The translations under genes and the position numbers were made by a program. A stretch of DNA of 12,085 bases from Dehalococcoidia bacterium (GTDB lineage Bacteria > Chloroflexota > Dehalococcoidia > UBA2979), in assembly GCA_030745285.1 (NCBI GenBank), contig JASLOV010000203.1:1-12085 (forward strand). Direction: 5' to 3'. Shown here in pieces: positions 1 through 6,841 of this stretch; position 1 is the stretch's first letter; every line of letters starts with the position of its first letter. Below the pieces are notes generated by a model. It had not been told where the DNA came from, made no database searches, and saw only the letters and a program-made list of their open reading frames with translations.

Positions 1-868
1 CATCGATCGGCCAGACGCCGTCGTCGTTGACGCGCAGCTCGGCATGGATCGGGCCGTCGTCGAGCCCGATTGCGCGGGCGGACTGCACGACGGTGTCGAA
101 GATCTCGTCCTGCACGTGCGCCGGCAGTCGCGAGGGCGTGACGTAGATCGTCTCCTCGAAGAACGGGCCGACGAGCGGGTCCGGCTTGTCGAAGAGCGCC
201 AGCACGTGCAGCTCCCCATCCGCGAGCAGGCCCTCTAGCGAGACCTCGGCGCCGGGGATGTAGCCCTCGACCAGCAAATGGCCGACCGTGTCGCCACAGT
301 CGGCGGCGACATCCGGGTCGGTCAGGATCGCGCGCACCCGTTCGAACGCCTCGATGAACCCGGCTTCGTCGTCGGCGCGGATCACGCCGCGGCTGGCGGC
401 CAGGGAGAGCGGCTTCAGCACGCAGGGCAGGCCGCCCTCCTTCGCCAGCGCCGTCGCGGCCGCCGCCGGGTCGTCGTCGATCGCGAGCAGGCGGTAATCG
501 GGCGTCAGCAGCTCGCCCCGTGCCAGCCTGCGCCGCAGCAAATGCTTGTTGCGCGTCGCCTCGACGGCGTCGAAGGGGTTGTGCGGCAGGCCGAGCAACT
601 CCGATGCGGCTGCGGCCACCAGCGCCCCGGCGTCATCGACCGCGACGATGGTGTCGATGGGGAAGCGCCGGGCGAAGGCCGCGATCTGGCCCGCACCCGC
701 AGCCGGGTCGTTGAGGTTGACCACGAGCGAGCGGCCCTCCGCAAACCCCTCCAGCGGCGAACCCCGGTCGGAGCCGACGACGACCTCGATATCCAGCCGT
801 TGCGCGGCCGTCATGAAGTCCGGAGCGCGGTAGGTGGCGCTCGGGATCAGCAGCAGAACACGGGACAC
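1..868 (-). CDS. ATP-grasp carboxylate ligase-like protein (3' end off the window)
   Basis: This gene starts at GTG 868-866 and runs off the left edge, giving 289 visible residues. The start is set by a GGAGGAG Shine-Dalgarno about 7 nt upstream and an in-frame TGA just before it; no other start codon lies between. An N-terminal pre-ATP-grasp fold (about 1-105) opens with a beta strand, VLLLIPS. The ATP-grasp domain follows, with K152 in VLKP, a glycine-containing loop SRGV at 159-162, acidic nucleotide-site residues E201 and E208, and HAELRVNDDG at 275-284. The final metal-binding E-x-N segment would lie beyond the edge. Family members join a carboxylate to an amine or thiol through an acyl phosphate; the substrate cannot be read here. 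It lies 32 bp downstream of the alcohol dehydrogenase and is probably co-transcribed with it. The family is well supported and the exact activity unknown. Confidence 0.85.
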   Translation of the reverse strand, partial: MSRVLLLIPSATYRAPDFMTAAQRLDIEVVVGSDRGSPLEGFAEGRSLVVNLNDPAAGAGQIAAFARRFPIDTIVAVDDAGALVAAAASELLGLPHNPFDAVEATRNKHLLRRRLARGELLTPDYRLLAIDDDPAAAATALAKEGGLPCVLKPLSLAASRGVIRADDEAGFIEAFERVRAILTDPDVAADCGDTVGHLLVEGYIPGAEVSLEGLLADGELHVLALFDKPDPLVGPFFEETIYVTPSRLPAHVQDEIFDTVVQSARAIGLDDGPIHAELRVNDDGVWPID

Positions 869-900
869 GCTGACTCTCCTCCCGGCCCGTCAGGCGGGCG

Positions 901-1989
901 CTACTCCGCGCCGATCTCCAGTACGGAGCGGGCAACCTCGTTGCTGCGCAGCGCGTCGAAGGCCTCATTGATCTCATCCAGCGGGAAGCGCTTCGAGACC
1001 AGGCCCTCCAGGTCGAGCTTGCCCGCGAGGTAGAGGTCGAGGATGCGCGGCATGTCGGTGTGGAAACGGCCGGAGCCGTAGAAGCTGCCCTTCAGCGTCT
1101 TCTCCTCCAGCCAGATCATGCCGGAGACCTCGATCTGGTCGGCGGGCGGCACCATGCCCACGATCACGGCGGTACCGCCGCGGCGAGCCATGCCGTAGGT
1201 CTGCTCCGCGGTCTGCTTGAGGCCAATCGCCTCGAAGGCGTAGTCGACGCCCCCGCCCGTCAGTTCATGGACCTGCTGCACCGGGTCGCCGGCGGTGGCG
1301 TCGACGCCATCGGTCGCGCCGAAGTCGCGCGCGTACTGCAGTTTGTGCTCCGCGATGTCCACCGCAATGATGCGGCGCGCCCCGGCCAGGCGAGCGGCCT
1401 GGATGATGTTCAGCCCGACGCCGCCGGTGCCGATCACCGCCACCGTTGTACCGGGCTCCACCTTCGCCGTGTTCACCACCGCGCCGTAGCCGGTCATGAC
1501 GGAGCAGCCGACCAGCGCCGCGACATCCATGCCCACGGCGTCCGGGATCTTCAGCAGGCCCGAGGCCGGCGTCAGCGACAGCTCCGCGAAGCCGCCGACG
1601 TTCGTCATCGCCGTCACCGGGTCGTCTCCGCGCAGGAGCGCCGGGTCGTTGCGCAGGTCGCGGACCCCGCCACCTACCGCGCAGAGGTTCGGCCGCCCGG
1701 CGTCGCAGAACTCACAGTGCCCGCATGGCTGCACGAAGCCGATGATCACCCGGTTGCCGGCCTGGACGTTCGTCACGCCCGGCCCGACCTCCTGGACCAC
1801 GCCGGCCACCTCGTGGCCCAGCACCGTCGGCATGCGGGCCGGGTAGGTCCCCTCGATGAAGTGCAGGTCAGAGTGGCACACGCCGGCCGCGATCACCTTC
1901 ACCAGTGCCTCGCCGGGGCCCGGGTCCGCGACCGTGAGCTCATCGATCGTCATCGGCGATCGGGCTTCGTTCAGGACGGCTGCACGCAT
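901..1989 (-). CDS. Zinc-dependent alcohol dehydrogenase (MDR superfamily)
   Basis: This 362-residue medium-chain dehydrogenase should oxidise an alcohol, or reduce an aldehyde, with NAD. Catalytic zinc ligands are C38 in GVCHSD, H59-E60 in LGHE, and C162 in VGCSVMTGYGA. The structural zinc lobe has four cysteines, C89, C92, C95 and C103. The Rossmann motif GTGGVG is at 187-192 and D211 at the end of strand 2 favours NAD over NADP. The length is normal for the class III/MscR-like branch, and C162 places it with the horse-liver type rather than the Asp/Glu-ligand types. The ATG at 1989 has an AAGGGGAG Shine-Dalgarno close upstream. The ATP-grasp gene follows 32 bp downstream, so the pair probably forms an operon. 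Nothing in the sequence fixes the substrate; thiol-adduct substrates are possible in this branch. Confidence 0.93.
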   Translation of the reverse strand: MRAAVLNEARSPMTIDELTVADPGPGEALVKVIAAGVCHSDLHFIEGTYPARMPTVLGHEVAGVVQEVGPGVTNVQAGNRVIIGFVQPCGHCEFCDAGRPNLCAVGGGVRDLRNDPALLRGDDPVTAMTNVGGFAELSLTPASGLLKIPDAVGMDVAALVGCSVMTGYGAVVNTAKVEPGTTVAVIGTGGVGLNIIQAARLAGARRIIAVDIAEHKLQYARDFGATDGVDATAGDPVQQVHELTGGGVDYAFEAIGLKQTAEQTYGMARRGGTAVIVGMVPPADQIEVSGMIWLEEKTLKGSFYGSGRFHTDMPRILDLYLAGKLDLEGLVSKRFPLDEINEAFDALRSNEVARSVLEIGAE

Positions 1990-2515
1990 GGACTCCCCTT
2001 ACCTGTGCTCTGCCTTGTCGGTACTTCGTGCCTGCGCGCACCCGGCGGGGCGCGAACGGAGCAACAGTGTAGCGCGGACTCCCAGCCGCCGGAGCCCCTC
2101 CGGACCGCCGCCCCGGCTGCGGGAATCGTCGCCAGCGACCGATGATCAGCACGCGCAACTGGATTCAACCGCGGGAGAGCCGTCGATGCCGCCAACGGAA
2201 GGCGAGAACTCCGCCCCACCGAACACTGCGATGCGCGTGCCTGTCCCGGGGTCAGTCTTCTCCGTCGCGCGCGAGATCCCGTTCATCTTCTTCGGCGAAC
2301 GCGGGCGGGCGCTGATCGACCTCAAGGCGTCGCCGGGGGCGAGGCGCAGGACGGCGCGACCCGGGCGGCCTGACTTTCGCGACCCTCGAAGGCGGCACGA
2401 TCCCCGGCACGGCGTCCGGGCGCCCGTCCCCTGGAACGCCGCCGGAGCCCGGTGGTGCTTGAAGCAGCGTCTGCCCTCATCTAGTATCGATACCGCAATA
2501 TTCTGTTAACGTGAT
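1990..2515. other. 526-bp gap between divergent genes
   Basis: No convincing gene is present here. The first part should hold the promoter of the leftward alcohol dehydrogenase, whose Shine-Dalgarno directly abuts ATG 1989. The right end (about 2484-2517) is clearly AT-richer than its surroundings and holds the promoter/operator of the XRE gene. The middle carries a short stretch with coding-like third-position bias, described separately at 2187-2509. Long open frames on both strands here have poor codon bias and no family resemblance. Confidence 0.6.
2187..2509 (+). pseudogene. Possible decayed or frame-shifted small gene
   Basis: From ATG 2187 an open frame of 107 codons runs to a stop at 2507-2509, with no clear Shine-Dalgarno. 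Codons from roughly 2232 to 2340 end almost always in G or C and encode a partly hydrophobic stretch (AREIPFIFFGERGRALIDLK). After a GGGGG run near 2335 this bias is lost in the same frame. A neighbouring frame (about 2365-2462, with residues LTFATLEGGTIPG) becomes the well-behaved one until its own stop. This pattern suggests a frameshift or remnant rather than an intact gene. I do not recognise the family. It could also be chance in GC-rich DNA. Confidence 0.25.
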
Positions 2516-2517
2516 AT
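2484..2517. promoter_or_regulatory. Promoter/operator of the XRE-ABC operon
   Basis: An AT-rich island holds three palindromes: GTATCGATAC (2484-2493), AATATT (2497-2502) and GTTAAC (2505-2510). The last sits at the centre of a longer dyad, ATATTCTGTTAACGTGATAT (2498-2517), whose ATAT ends are symmetric and which runs into the start codon at 2516. TATTCT (2499-2504) is a good -10 candidate and would give a leader of only a few bases; no Shine-Dalgarno precedes the ATG. A dyad over both -10 and start fits autorepression by the encoded XRE protein. This is inference from sequence symmetry. Confidence 0.45.
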
Positions 2518-2881
2518 GAGAGTACCGAACCCGGTGTCCCGTCCCGTCGACGAATACGAGGCCGAGCAGCGCGCACGCGAGCTCCTGCTTGCGGAGCATC
2601 CCGACATTCGCGAGCAATACGAGTCGCTGCGACCCCGGTTCGAGGTCGTCTCCGCGCTGATCCGCGCCCGCAAGGAGGCCGGACTGACCCAGGCGCAGCT
2701 GGCGGAGCGCATGGGGCGTCGCCAGAGCCTGATCAGCGCCATCGAGTCCGGCCGCCGCAACCCCCACTTCCAGACGCTGGCCGACGCCGCCCGGGCGCTC
2801 GGTTACGAGCTACGGGTCGACTTCGTGCGCGCTCCCAATCCCGATGGCGGAGCCTCGCGCGGCGGCGGCGACCGTTCGTGA
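2516..2881 (+). CDS. XRE/Cro-CI-type transcriptional regulator (HigA-like)
   Basis: This 121-residue DNA-binding protein is most likely a repressor. The charged N-terminal helix (about 10-40, AEQRARELLLAEHPDIREQY) resembles the leading segment of HigA-type antitoxins. The helix-turn-helix domain spans about 46-97: scaffold helix TQAQLAERMG (58-67), then recognition helix RRQSLISAIESG (68-79), then NPHFQTLADAARALG. The Gly- and Arg-rich tail is probably disordered. There is no Shine-Dalgarno at ATG 2516, consistent with an almost leaderless mRNA; an in-frame GTG at 2534 is an alternative start. Its stop TGA (2879-2881) overlaps the GTG start of the ABC gene as GTGA, which indicates translational coupling. 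HigA-type antitoxins usually follow a toxin, but none is recognisable upstream, so a stand-alone regulator of the exporter is the better reading. Confidence 0.85.
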   Translation: MRVPNPVSRPVDEYEAEQRARELLLAEHPDIREQYESLRPRFEVVSALIRARKEAGLTQAQLAERMGRRQSLISAIESGRRNPHFQTLADAARALGYELRVDFVRAPNPDGGASRGGGDRS

Positions 2882-4695
2882 GAGGGCGCCACCTGCCACA
2901 GGCGAAGCCCCGGGGCGCGAAGTTCGAGATCTTCAGGCGCTCGGTCGGCCTCTTCCGACCGTACCGTCGCCACTTCGCACTGCTCATCGTCCTGATCGCC
3001 GTCACCTCGACGCTGAACCTGCTACCGGCACTGCTGATCGCACAGATCGTGGACGAGGCGATCCCGGGCCGCGGCGACGCCGGGCGGATCACGACGCTCT
3101 TCTTCGCGATCGCCGCCATGTACCTGGTGTCCGCCCTGCTGGGCGTGCTGCAGGCGTACATCAACCAGTCGATCGGCCAGGGCATCATGGTCGACCTCCG
3201 TCGACGCATGCACGACCACTTGCAGCGACTCTCCGTGCACTTCTACACCTCCACCCGCACCGGCGAGATCCTCTCGCGCATCTCCACCGATGTGAACGCC
3301 GTGCAGCAATCGGTGACCGGCACGTTCACGGACTTCCTCACAAATCTACTCACGCTCGGCATCGCCGTCGGGCTGATGTTCATGCTCGAGTGGCGGCTGG
3401 CGCTGATCTCGATCGTCGTGCTGCCGCTCTGGGTCTATCCGACGATGCGCGTTGGCCTCGCCATGCGCCGCCTCCAGCGCGAATACCAGGAGGAGTCGGC
3501 AGAGATGTCCGCGCAGCTCGAGGAGACGCTCTCGGTCTCCGGCGCGATGCTCGTGAAGACCTTCGGTCGCCAGGACTACGAGTCGGAGCGCTTCGCGCAG
3601 TCGAACGAGACGCTGCGCTCGCTCGCGATCCGGCGGCTGATGGCGGGGCGCTGGTTCAACATGGCGACCGGCCTCTTTGGCTCGCTCTCCATCGCCGTCG
3701 TCTACTGGTTCGGCGGCCGCGCCGTCGTCAGCGACGAGGTGACGATGGGCGCCGTCGTTGCCTTCGCGGTGCTGGCGCAGCGGGTCTTCCAGCCCTTCCA
3801 GGGCATCGCCCGCATCAACACCACCATGCTCTCCTCGCTCGCGCTCTTCGAGCGCATCTTCGAGTACCTGGACCTGCCGGTGGAGGTCGATGAGCGACCG
3901 GGCGCCGTGGCGCTGCAGCGCCCGACCGGCCGGCTCAGCTTCGAGCGCGTGAGCTTCGCCTACACCTCGGAGTCACTGCCGGCGATCGACGAGGCCACGT
4001 TCGAGATCGAGCCCGGCCAGATGGCGGCCCTAGTCGGTCCCTCCGGCGCCGGTAAGACGACGATCACCTACCTGCTGCAGCGCTTCTACGACCCGCAGAG
4101 CGGGCGCATCCTGCTGGACGGGCACGACCTGCGGGACCTGACGCTGGACTCCGTCTCTCGCGCCGTCGGGGTCGTGATGCAGGACACCTACCTCTTCCAC
4201 ACCACCCTTAGCGACAACATCCGCTACGGGCGCCTGGACGCCGCGGACGACGAGGTGCGCGCCGCGGCCAGCACCGCCGGCCTGGACGAGATGATCGAGC
4301 GCATGACCGACGGCCTGGAAACCGTCGTCGGCGAACGCGGATACCGGCTCTCCGGCGGCGAGAAGCAACGCGTGGCGCTCGGGCGAGCGATCCTCAAGGA
4401 CCCGCCCGTGCTGATCCTCGACGAGGCGACATCGTCCCTCGACTCCCGTCGCGAACGTCAGATTCGGGAAGCGACGGAGCGACTGGCGCGGGGCCGCACC
4501 ACCGTCGTGATCGCCCACCGCCTCTCGACCGTGCTGAAGGCGGACGTGATCTTCGCGCTCGACCAGGGCCGCATCGTGGAGCGCGGCCAGCACGATGAGC
4601 TGCTGGCCCGCGGCGGGCTCTACGCCTCGCTCTACAACGAGCAGTTCTCCGAGCAAGAAGCGCCCGTCGAGTCCGGCGAGGTCGCCGGCTCGTAG
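2878..4695 (+). CDS. ABC exporter half-transporter (MsbA/MdlB type)
   Basis: This 605-residue protein fuses a six-helix membrane domain to an ATPase and should work as a dimer in the cytoplasmic membrane, exporting a lipid, drug or peptide. Hydrophobic segments lie near 33-55, 71-92, 150-170, 172-190, 262-282 and 288-305. The nucleotide-binding domain begins near 352. It has Walker A GPSGAGKTT (387-395), Q-loop Q435, signature LSGGE (491-495), Walker B VLILDE with catalytic E516, D-loop SSLD and switch H547. All ATPase residues are present, so one gene can make a working homodimer. GTG 2878 overlaps the regulator stop and lacks its own clear Shine-Dalgarno, so translation is probably coupled. 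The product ends in an acidic tail after YNEQF. The substrate cannot be inferred from the sequence. Confidence 0.95.
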   Translation: MRGRHLPQAKPRGAKFEIFRRSVGLFRPYRRHFALLIVLIAVTSTLNLLPALLIAQIVDEAIPGRGDAGRITTLFFAIAAMYLVSALLGVLQAYINQSIGQGIMVDLRRRMHDHLQRLSVHFYTSTRTGEILSRISTDVNAVQQSVTGTFTDFLTNLLTLGIAVGLMFMLEWRLALISIVVLPLWVYPTMRVGLAMRRLQREYQEESAEMSAQLEETLSVSGAMLVKTFGRQDYESERFAQSNETLRSLAIRRLMAGRWFNMATGLFGSLSIAVVYWFGGRAVVSDEVTMGAVVAFAVLAQRVFQPFQGIARINTTMLSSLALFERIFEYLDLPVEVDERPGAVALQRPTGRLSFERVSFAYTSESLPAIDEATFEIEPGQMAALVGPSGAGKTTITYLLQRFYDPQSGRILLDGHDLRDLTLDSVSRAVGVVMQDTYLFHTTLSDNIRYGRLDAADDEVRAAASTAGLDEMIERMTDGLETVVGERGYRLSGGEKQRVALGRAILKDPPVLILDEATSSLDSRRERQIREATERLARGRTTVVIAHRLSTVLKADVIFALDQGRIVERGQHDELLARGGLYASLYNEQFSEQEAPVESGEVAGS

Positions 4696-4747
4696 CAGGC
4701 CCGGATCGGGAGTGGTCGCGGTCACTGCGGCGCGGGCGAAAGAGGCG

Positions 4748-4753
4748 TAGGCT
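4748..4753 (+). promoter_or_regulatory. Possible -10 box of the Cys-rich small gene
   Basis: TAGGCT fits the TANNNT -10 pattern and lies 68 nt ahead of ATG 4822, downstream of the ABC stop. No convincing -35 is visible, as is common in such GC-rich genomes. Read-through from the ABC gene is equally possible. Confidence 0.25.
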
Positions 4754-4821
4754 GGTCACATCGGATGGTCGGCCGGCTGGCCTCGCCGCCTCAGCCGGAG
4801 TACGCAGCAAGGACGACAGCA

Positions 4822-4992
4822 ATGCGCTTTCTTCGACGACTGATGTTCCTCGCCCTGATCGCCGGCGCCGCTACGGCTGCGATGCGACGCATGCGCGGGA
4901 CCAGCGAGTGCGGCCCTGCCTGCGACTGCAGCAATGGCGCCGCCGCCTGCTCTTGCAGCCACGCCACCTGCCTCGCCCCCGCGGAGGCGTAG
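4822..4992 (+). CDS. Small membrane-anchored or secreted Cys-rich protein
   Basis: This 56-residue protein starts at ATG 4822, with AAGGA (4809-4813) 8 nt upstream. An in-frame ATG at 4765 lacks such a site and would hide the N-terminal helix. Residues 1-6 are basic (MRFLRR) and 7-20 are hydrophobic (LMFLALIAGAATAA), giving a short signal anchor or signal peptide. After a basic MRRMRG stretch comes a compact Cys-rich tail with Cys at 30, 34, 36, 43, 45 and 50 and His47. The C-x3-C-x-C and C-x-C-x4-C spacing suggests metal binding, or a disulfide knot if the tail is outside. I do not recognise the family; it is metallothionein-like only in spacing. It follows the ABC exporter by 126 bp on the same strand. 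Confidence 0.7.
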   Translation: MRFLRRLMFLALIAGAATAAMRRMRGTSECGPACDCSNGAAACSCSHATCLAPAEA

Positions 4993-5054
4993 GCCCCACA
5001 GTCGACGGCCGCAGCACTGCTTGCCCCCTCGTCCTCTCCCGCACGCCGTCGGCC

Positions 5055-5210
5055 CTACGGCACGAAGCCGGAGGTGACCTCGGTGCCTTGCTCGACGAAG
5101 CAGGGCTGGTTGCCGAAGGGGTCGGCGGGCATGCCGAGCAGCGAGGTGTAGAACGCCTGCGCCCGATCGATGCCGGCCACGGGGGTGATGACGCGCCAGA
5201 GCCGCGGCAT
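5055..5210 (-). CDS. Truncated VOC/glyoxalase-like protein (N-terminal stub)
   Basis: This gene starts at ATG 5210-5208 and encodes 51 residues ending at TAG 5057-5055. A strong GGAGG lies 8 nt upstream of the ATG, so translation is likely. The product reads as the first beta-alpha-beta unit of a vicinal-oxygen-chelate protein: LWRVITPVAGIDRAQAFY, then TSLLGMPADPFGN. The family pattern is D-x-x-RA-x-x-FY-x-x-LLG. Complete VOC proteins have at least about 115-130 residues, so the rest of the metal-binding fold is missing. The DNA after the stop gave no continuation that I could read in any frame. It lies 35 bp downstream of the thiolase-like gene and is probably the last gene of that operon. 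It is either a broken remnant or a very short derived protein. Confidence 0.6.
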   Translation of the reverse strand: MPRLWRVITPVAGIDRAQAFYTSLLGMPADPFGNQPCFVEQGTEVTSGFVP

Positions 5211-5245
5211 CGGTGTTCCCTCCGGTGGCGCCTCCGGACGTCCCG

Positions 5246-6400
5246 CTACTGGTTGCCGAGGATCAGCGTGGCCGCCAGCGAGAACATCCCGCCGGGGGCA
5301 TGCACGATGCCGGTCTCGACGCCGTCGACCTGGCGATCGCCGCTCTCGCCGCGCAGCTGCGCGACGGACTCCTGGATGGCGAACATGCCGTACATGCCCG
5401 TGTGGGTGTACGAGAGGCCGCCGCCGTTGGTGTTCATCGGGAAGTCGCCGCCTGGGGCGGTGCGCATCTCCGCGAAGAAGGGACCGCTCTCACCCTTCTC
5501 CACGAAACCGAGCGCCTCCAGCGCGTACATCGGCGTGTGCGAGAAGGCGTCGTAGAACATCGCATGGTCGATGGCGGAATGGTCGACATCGGCCATGTGG
5601 AAGGCCTCGCGGCCGGAGAGCGCGCCGTGATCCCAGAAGGCGAAGTCGCGCATCATCGAGACATTGGTGTGCTGCGTGGCCTCGCCGCGGCCCAGCACCC
5701 AGATCGGCTTCTTCGGGAAGTCGTCCGCGCGTTCCTCGCTGACCAGCACCAACGCCCCGCCGCCATCCGTGACCAGGCAGCAGTTGAGCAGGTGGAAGGG
5801 CCAGCAGACCATGCGCGAATCCAGCACGTCCTGGACGGTGATCGGGTCGCGCATCATCGCGCGCGGGTTCTTCTCCGCCCACTGGCGGGTAGCCACGGAG
5901 ACGGCGGCGATCTGCTCCTCCGTCGTGCCGAAGTCCTTCATGTGCCGCGCGACGGGGATCGAGAACGTCGAGGGCGGTCCGAAGAGACCGAAGGGCCCCT
6001 CGAACTGTCCGCCCGGGGTGGCTGAGCCACCGCCGCCTCCGCCGACGCCGACGCGCGAGCGGCCGGACTCGCCGTGCGTGATCAGCACCGTGTCCGCGTA
6101 GCCGGCGGTGATCGCCGCGACGGCGTGGCCGACGTGCGCCAGGAAGGAGCCGCCGCCGAGCGAGGTGCCGTCCACCCAGCGCGGGGCGATACCCAGGTAT
6201 TCGGTGAGCTGGGCCGGCGAGGCGCCGGCGGTCGCAAAGCCATCGATATCCGACATCTGGAGGCCGGCGTCGGCGACGGCGCGCAGCGCGGACTCTGCAT
6301 GCAGTTCGAGCATGCTGGTGTCCGGCAGCTTGCCGAGCCCTTCCGTCTCGGCGGCGCCGACGATGGCGACTTTGTGGCTGAGGGCGCGTGAGTCTGGCAT
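5246..6400 (-). CDS. SCPx-type thiolase-like protein lacking the catalytic cysteines
   Basis: This 384-residue thiolase-fold protein belongs to the SCPx/lipid-transfer branch. The N-terminal half begins HKVAIVGAAETEG. Where true thiolases have the nucleophile Cys, the protein reads VDGTSLGGGSFLAHVGHA (76-93), so Ser or Gly replaces it. The second-half NxxGG-loop is NTNGGGLSYTHTG (323-335): the GHP motif is lost but H333 remains. The C-terminal Cys-GGG motif has become HAPGGM (367-372). FYDAFS (282-287) is conserved and carries Y283. A poly-Gly loop lies at 117-125. Members of this type that pair with DUF35 proteins, such as Ltp2 with ChsH2, are aldolases using tyrosines rather than thiolases. 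The DUF35 gene lies 24 bp upstream, so a retro-aldol or aldol reaction on an acyl-CoA is the favoured inference. ATG 6400 has GAGAGGA upstream. Confidence 0.88.
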   Translation of the reverse strand: MPDSRALSHKVAIVGAAETEGLGKLPDTSMLELHAESALRAVADAGLQMSDIDGFATAGASPAQLTEYLGIAPRWVDGTSLGGGSFLAHVGHAVAAITAGYADTVLITHGESGRSRVGVGGGGGGSATPGGQFEGPFGLFGPPSTFSIPVARHMKDFGTTEEQIAAVSVATRQWAEKNPRAMMRDPITVQDVLDSRMVCWPFHLLNCCLVTDGGGALVLVSEERADDFPKKPIWVLGRGEATQHTNVSMMRDFAFWDHGALSGREAFHMADVDHSAIDHAMFYDAFSHTPMYALEALGFVEKGESGPFFAEMRTAPGGDFPMNTNGGGLSYTHTGMYGMFAIQESVAQLRGESGDRQVDGVETGIVHAPGGMFSLAATLILGNQ

Positions 6401-6424
6401 CAGATGATCCTCTCGGGGACGGGC

Positions 6425-6841
6425 TTAACCCGTGACGGGTTGAAACTTGGCCAGGGTGATCTCGTCGGTGACGGCGTCGTAGACGATCTCGACGGGCATG
6501 TCGACCTGTACGTGCTCCGGATCGGGCTCGATGTTGATGATGTTGGTCAACATGCGCGGCCCCTCCTCAAGCGAGACCACCGCCACCACGTACGGGACCT
6601 CCTCGGCCCAGCCGCCCATCGCGCGATGGTTGATCACGAATGTTTCGACGGTGCCCTTGCCGGAGACCGTGGTCCATTCGACGTTGGTGGAGTGGCAGTG
6701 CGGGCAGAACGACCGCGGGTAGAAGTAGTGCTGGTTGCAGTCCTGGCACTGCTGAATGCGAAGCTCTTCGCGCTTCAGGCCGTCCCAGAACTCCTGGGTC
6801 TCCGGCGTCGGCATGGGCAGCGGTTTGTTGTAATCGGCCAT
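6425..6841 (-). CDS. DUF35 zinc-ribbon/OB-fold acyl-CoA-binding protein
   Basis: This 138-residue protein has the two-part DUF35 layout. An N-terminal helix (PTPETQEFWDGLKREELRI) leads into a rubredoxin-like zinc ribbon with CQDC and CPHC pairs, followed by a C-terminal OB-fold barrel (about 55-135, with GKGTVETFVINHR and PYVVAVVSLEEG). Such proteins bind the CoA part of a substrate and act as obligate partners of Cys-less thiolase-like enzymes (ChsH2 with Ltp2), or as small subunits beside true thiolases. The start is chosen as ATG 6841 because GGAGAG lies 5 nt upstream; a GTG at 6847 would have no spacing to that site. The stop TAA lies 24 bp before the thiolase-like start. A direct complex with the neighbouring product is likely. 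Confidence 0.92.
   Translation of the reverse strand: MADYNKPLPMPTPETQEFWDGLKREELRIQQCQDCNQHYFYPRSFCPHCHSTNVEWTTVSGKGTVETFVINHRAMGGWAEEVPYVVAVVSLEEGPRMLTNIINIEPDPEHVQVDMPVEIVYDAVTDEITLAKFQPVTG

Noticed and set aside
278..1033. 251-residue plus-strand open frame at the left edge
   Set aside because: The minus strand here carries the ATP-grasp motifs and a good ribosome site; this frame has shadow composition.
1060..2145. 361-residue plus-strand open frame across the dehydrogenase
   Set aside because: It is antisense to a gene with complete zinc and NAD motifs and has His/Arg/Ala-rich shadow composition.
2187..2515. HigB/RelE-type toxin upstream of the HigA-like regulator
   Set aside because: No frame shows the toxin fold pattern or a complete gene of suitable size; the resemblance of one hydrophobic stretch is too weak.
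2844..3893. 349-residue plus-strand open frame over the ABC gene
   Set aside because: It is Arg/His/Ala-rich with no motifs and lies in another frame of the exporter.
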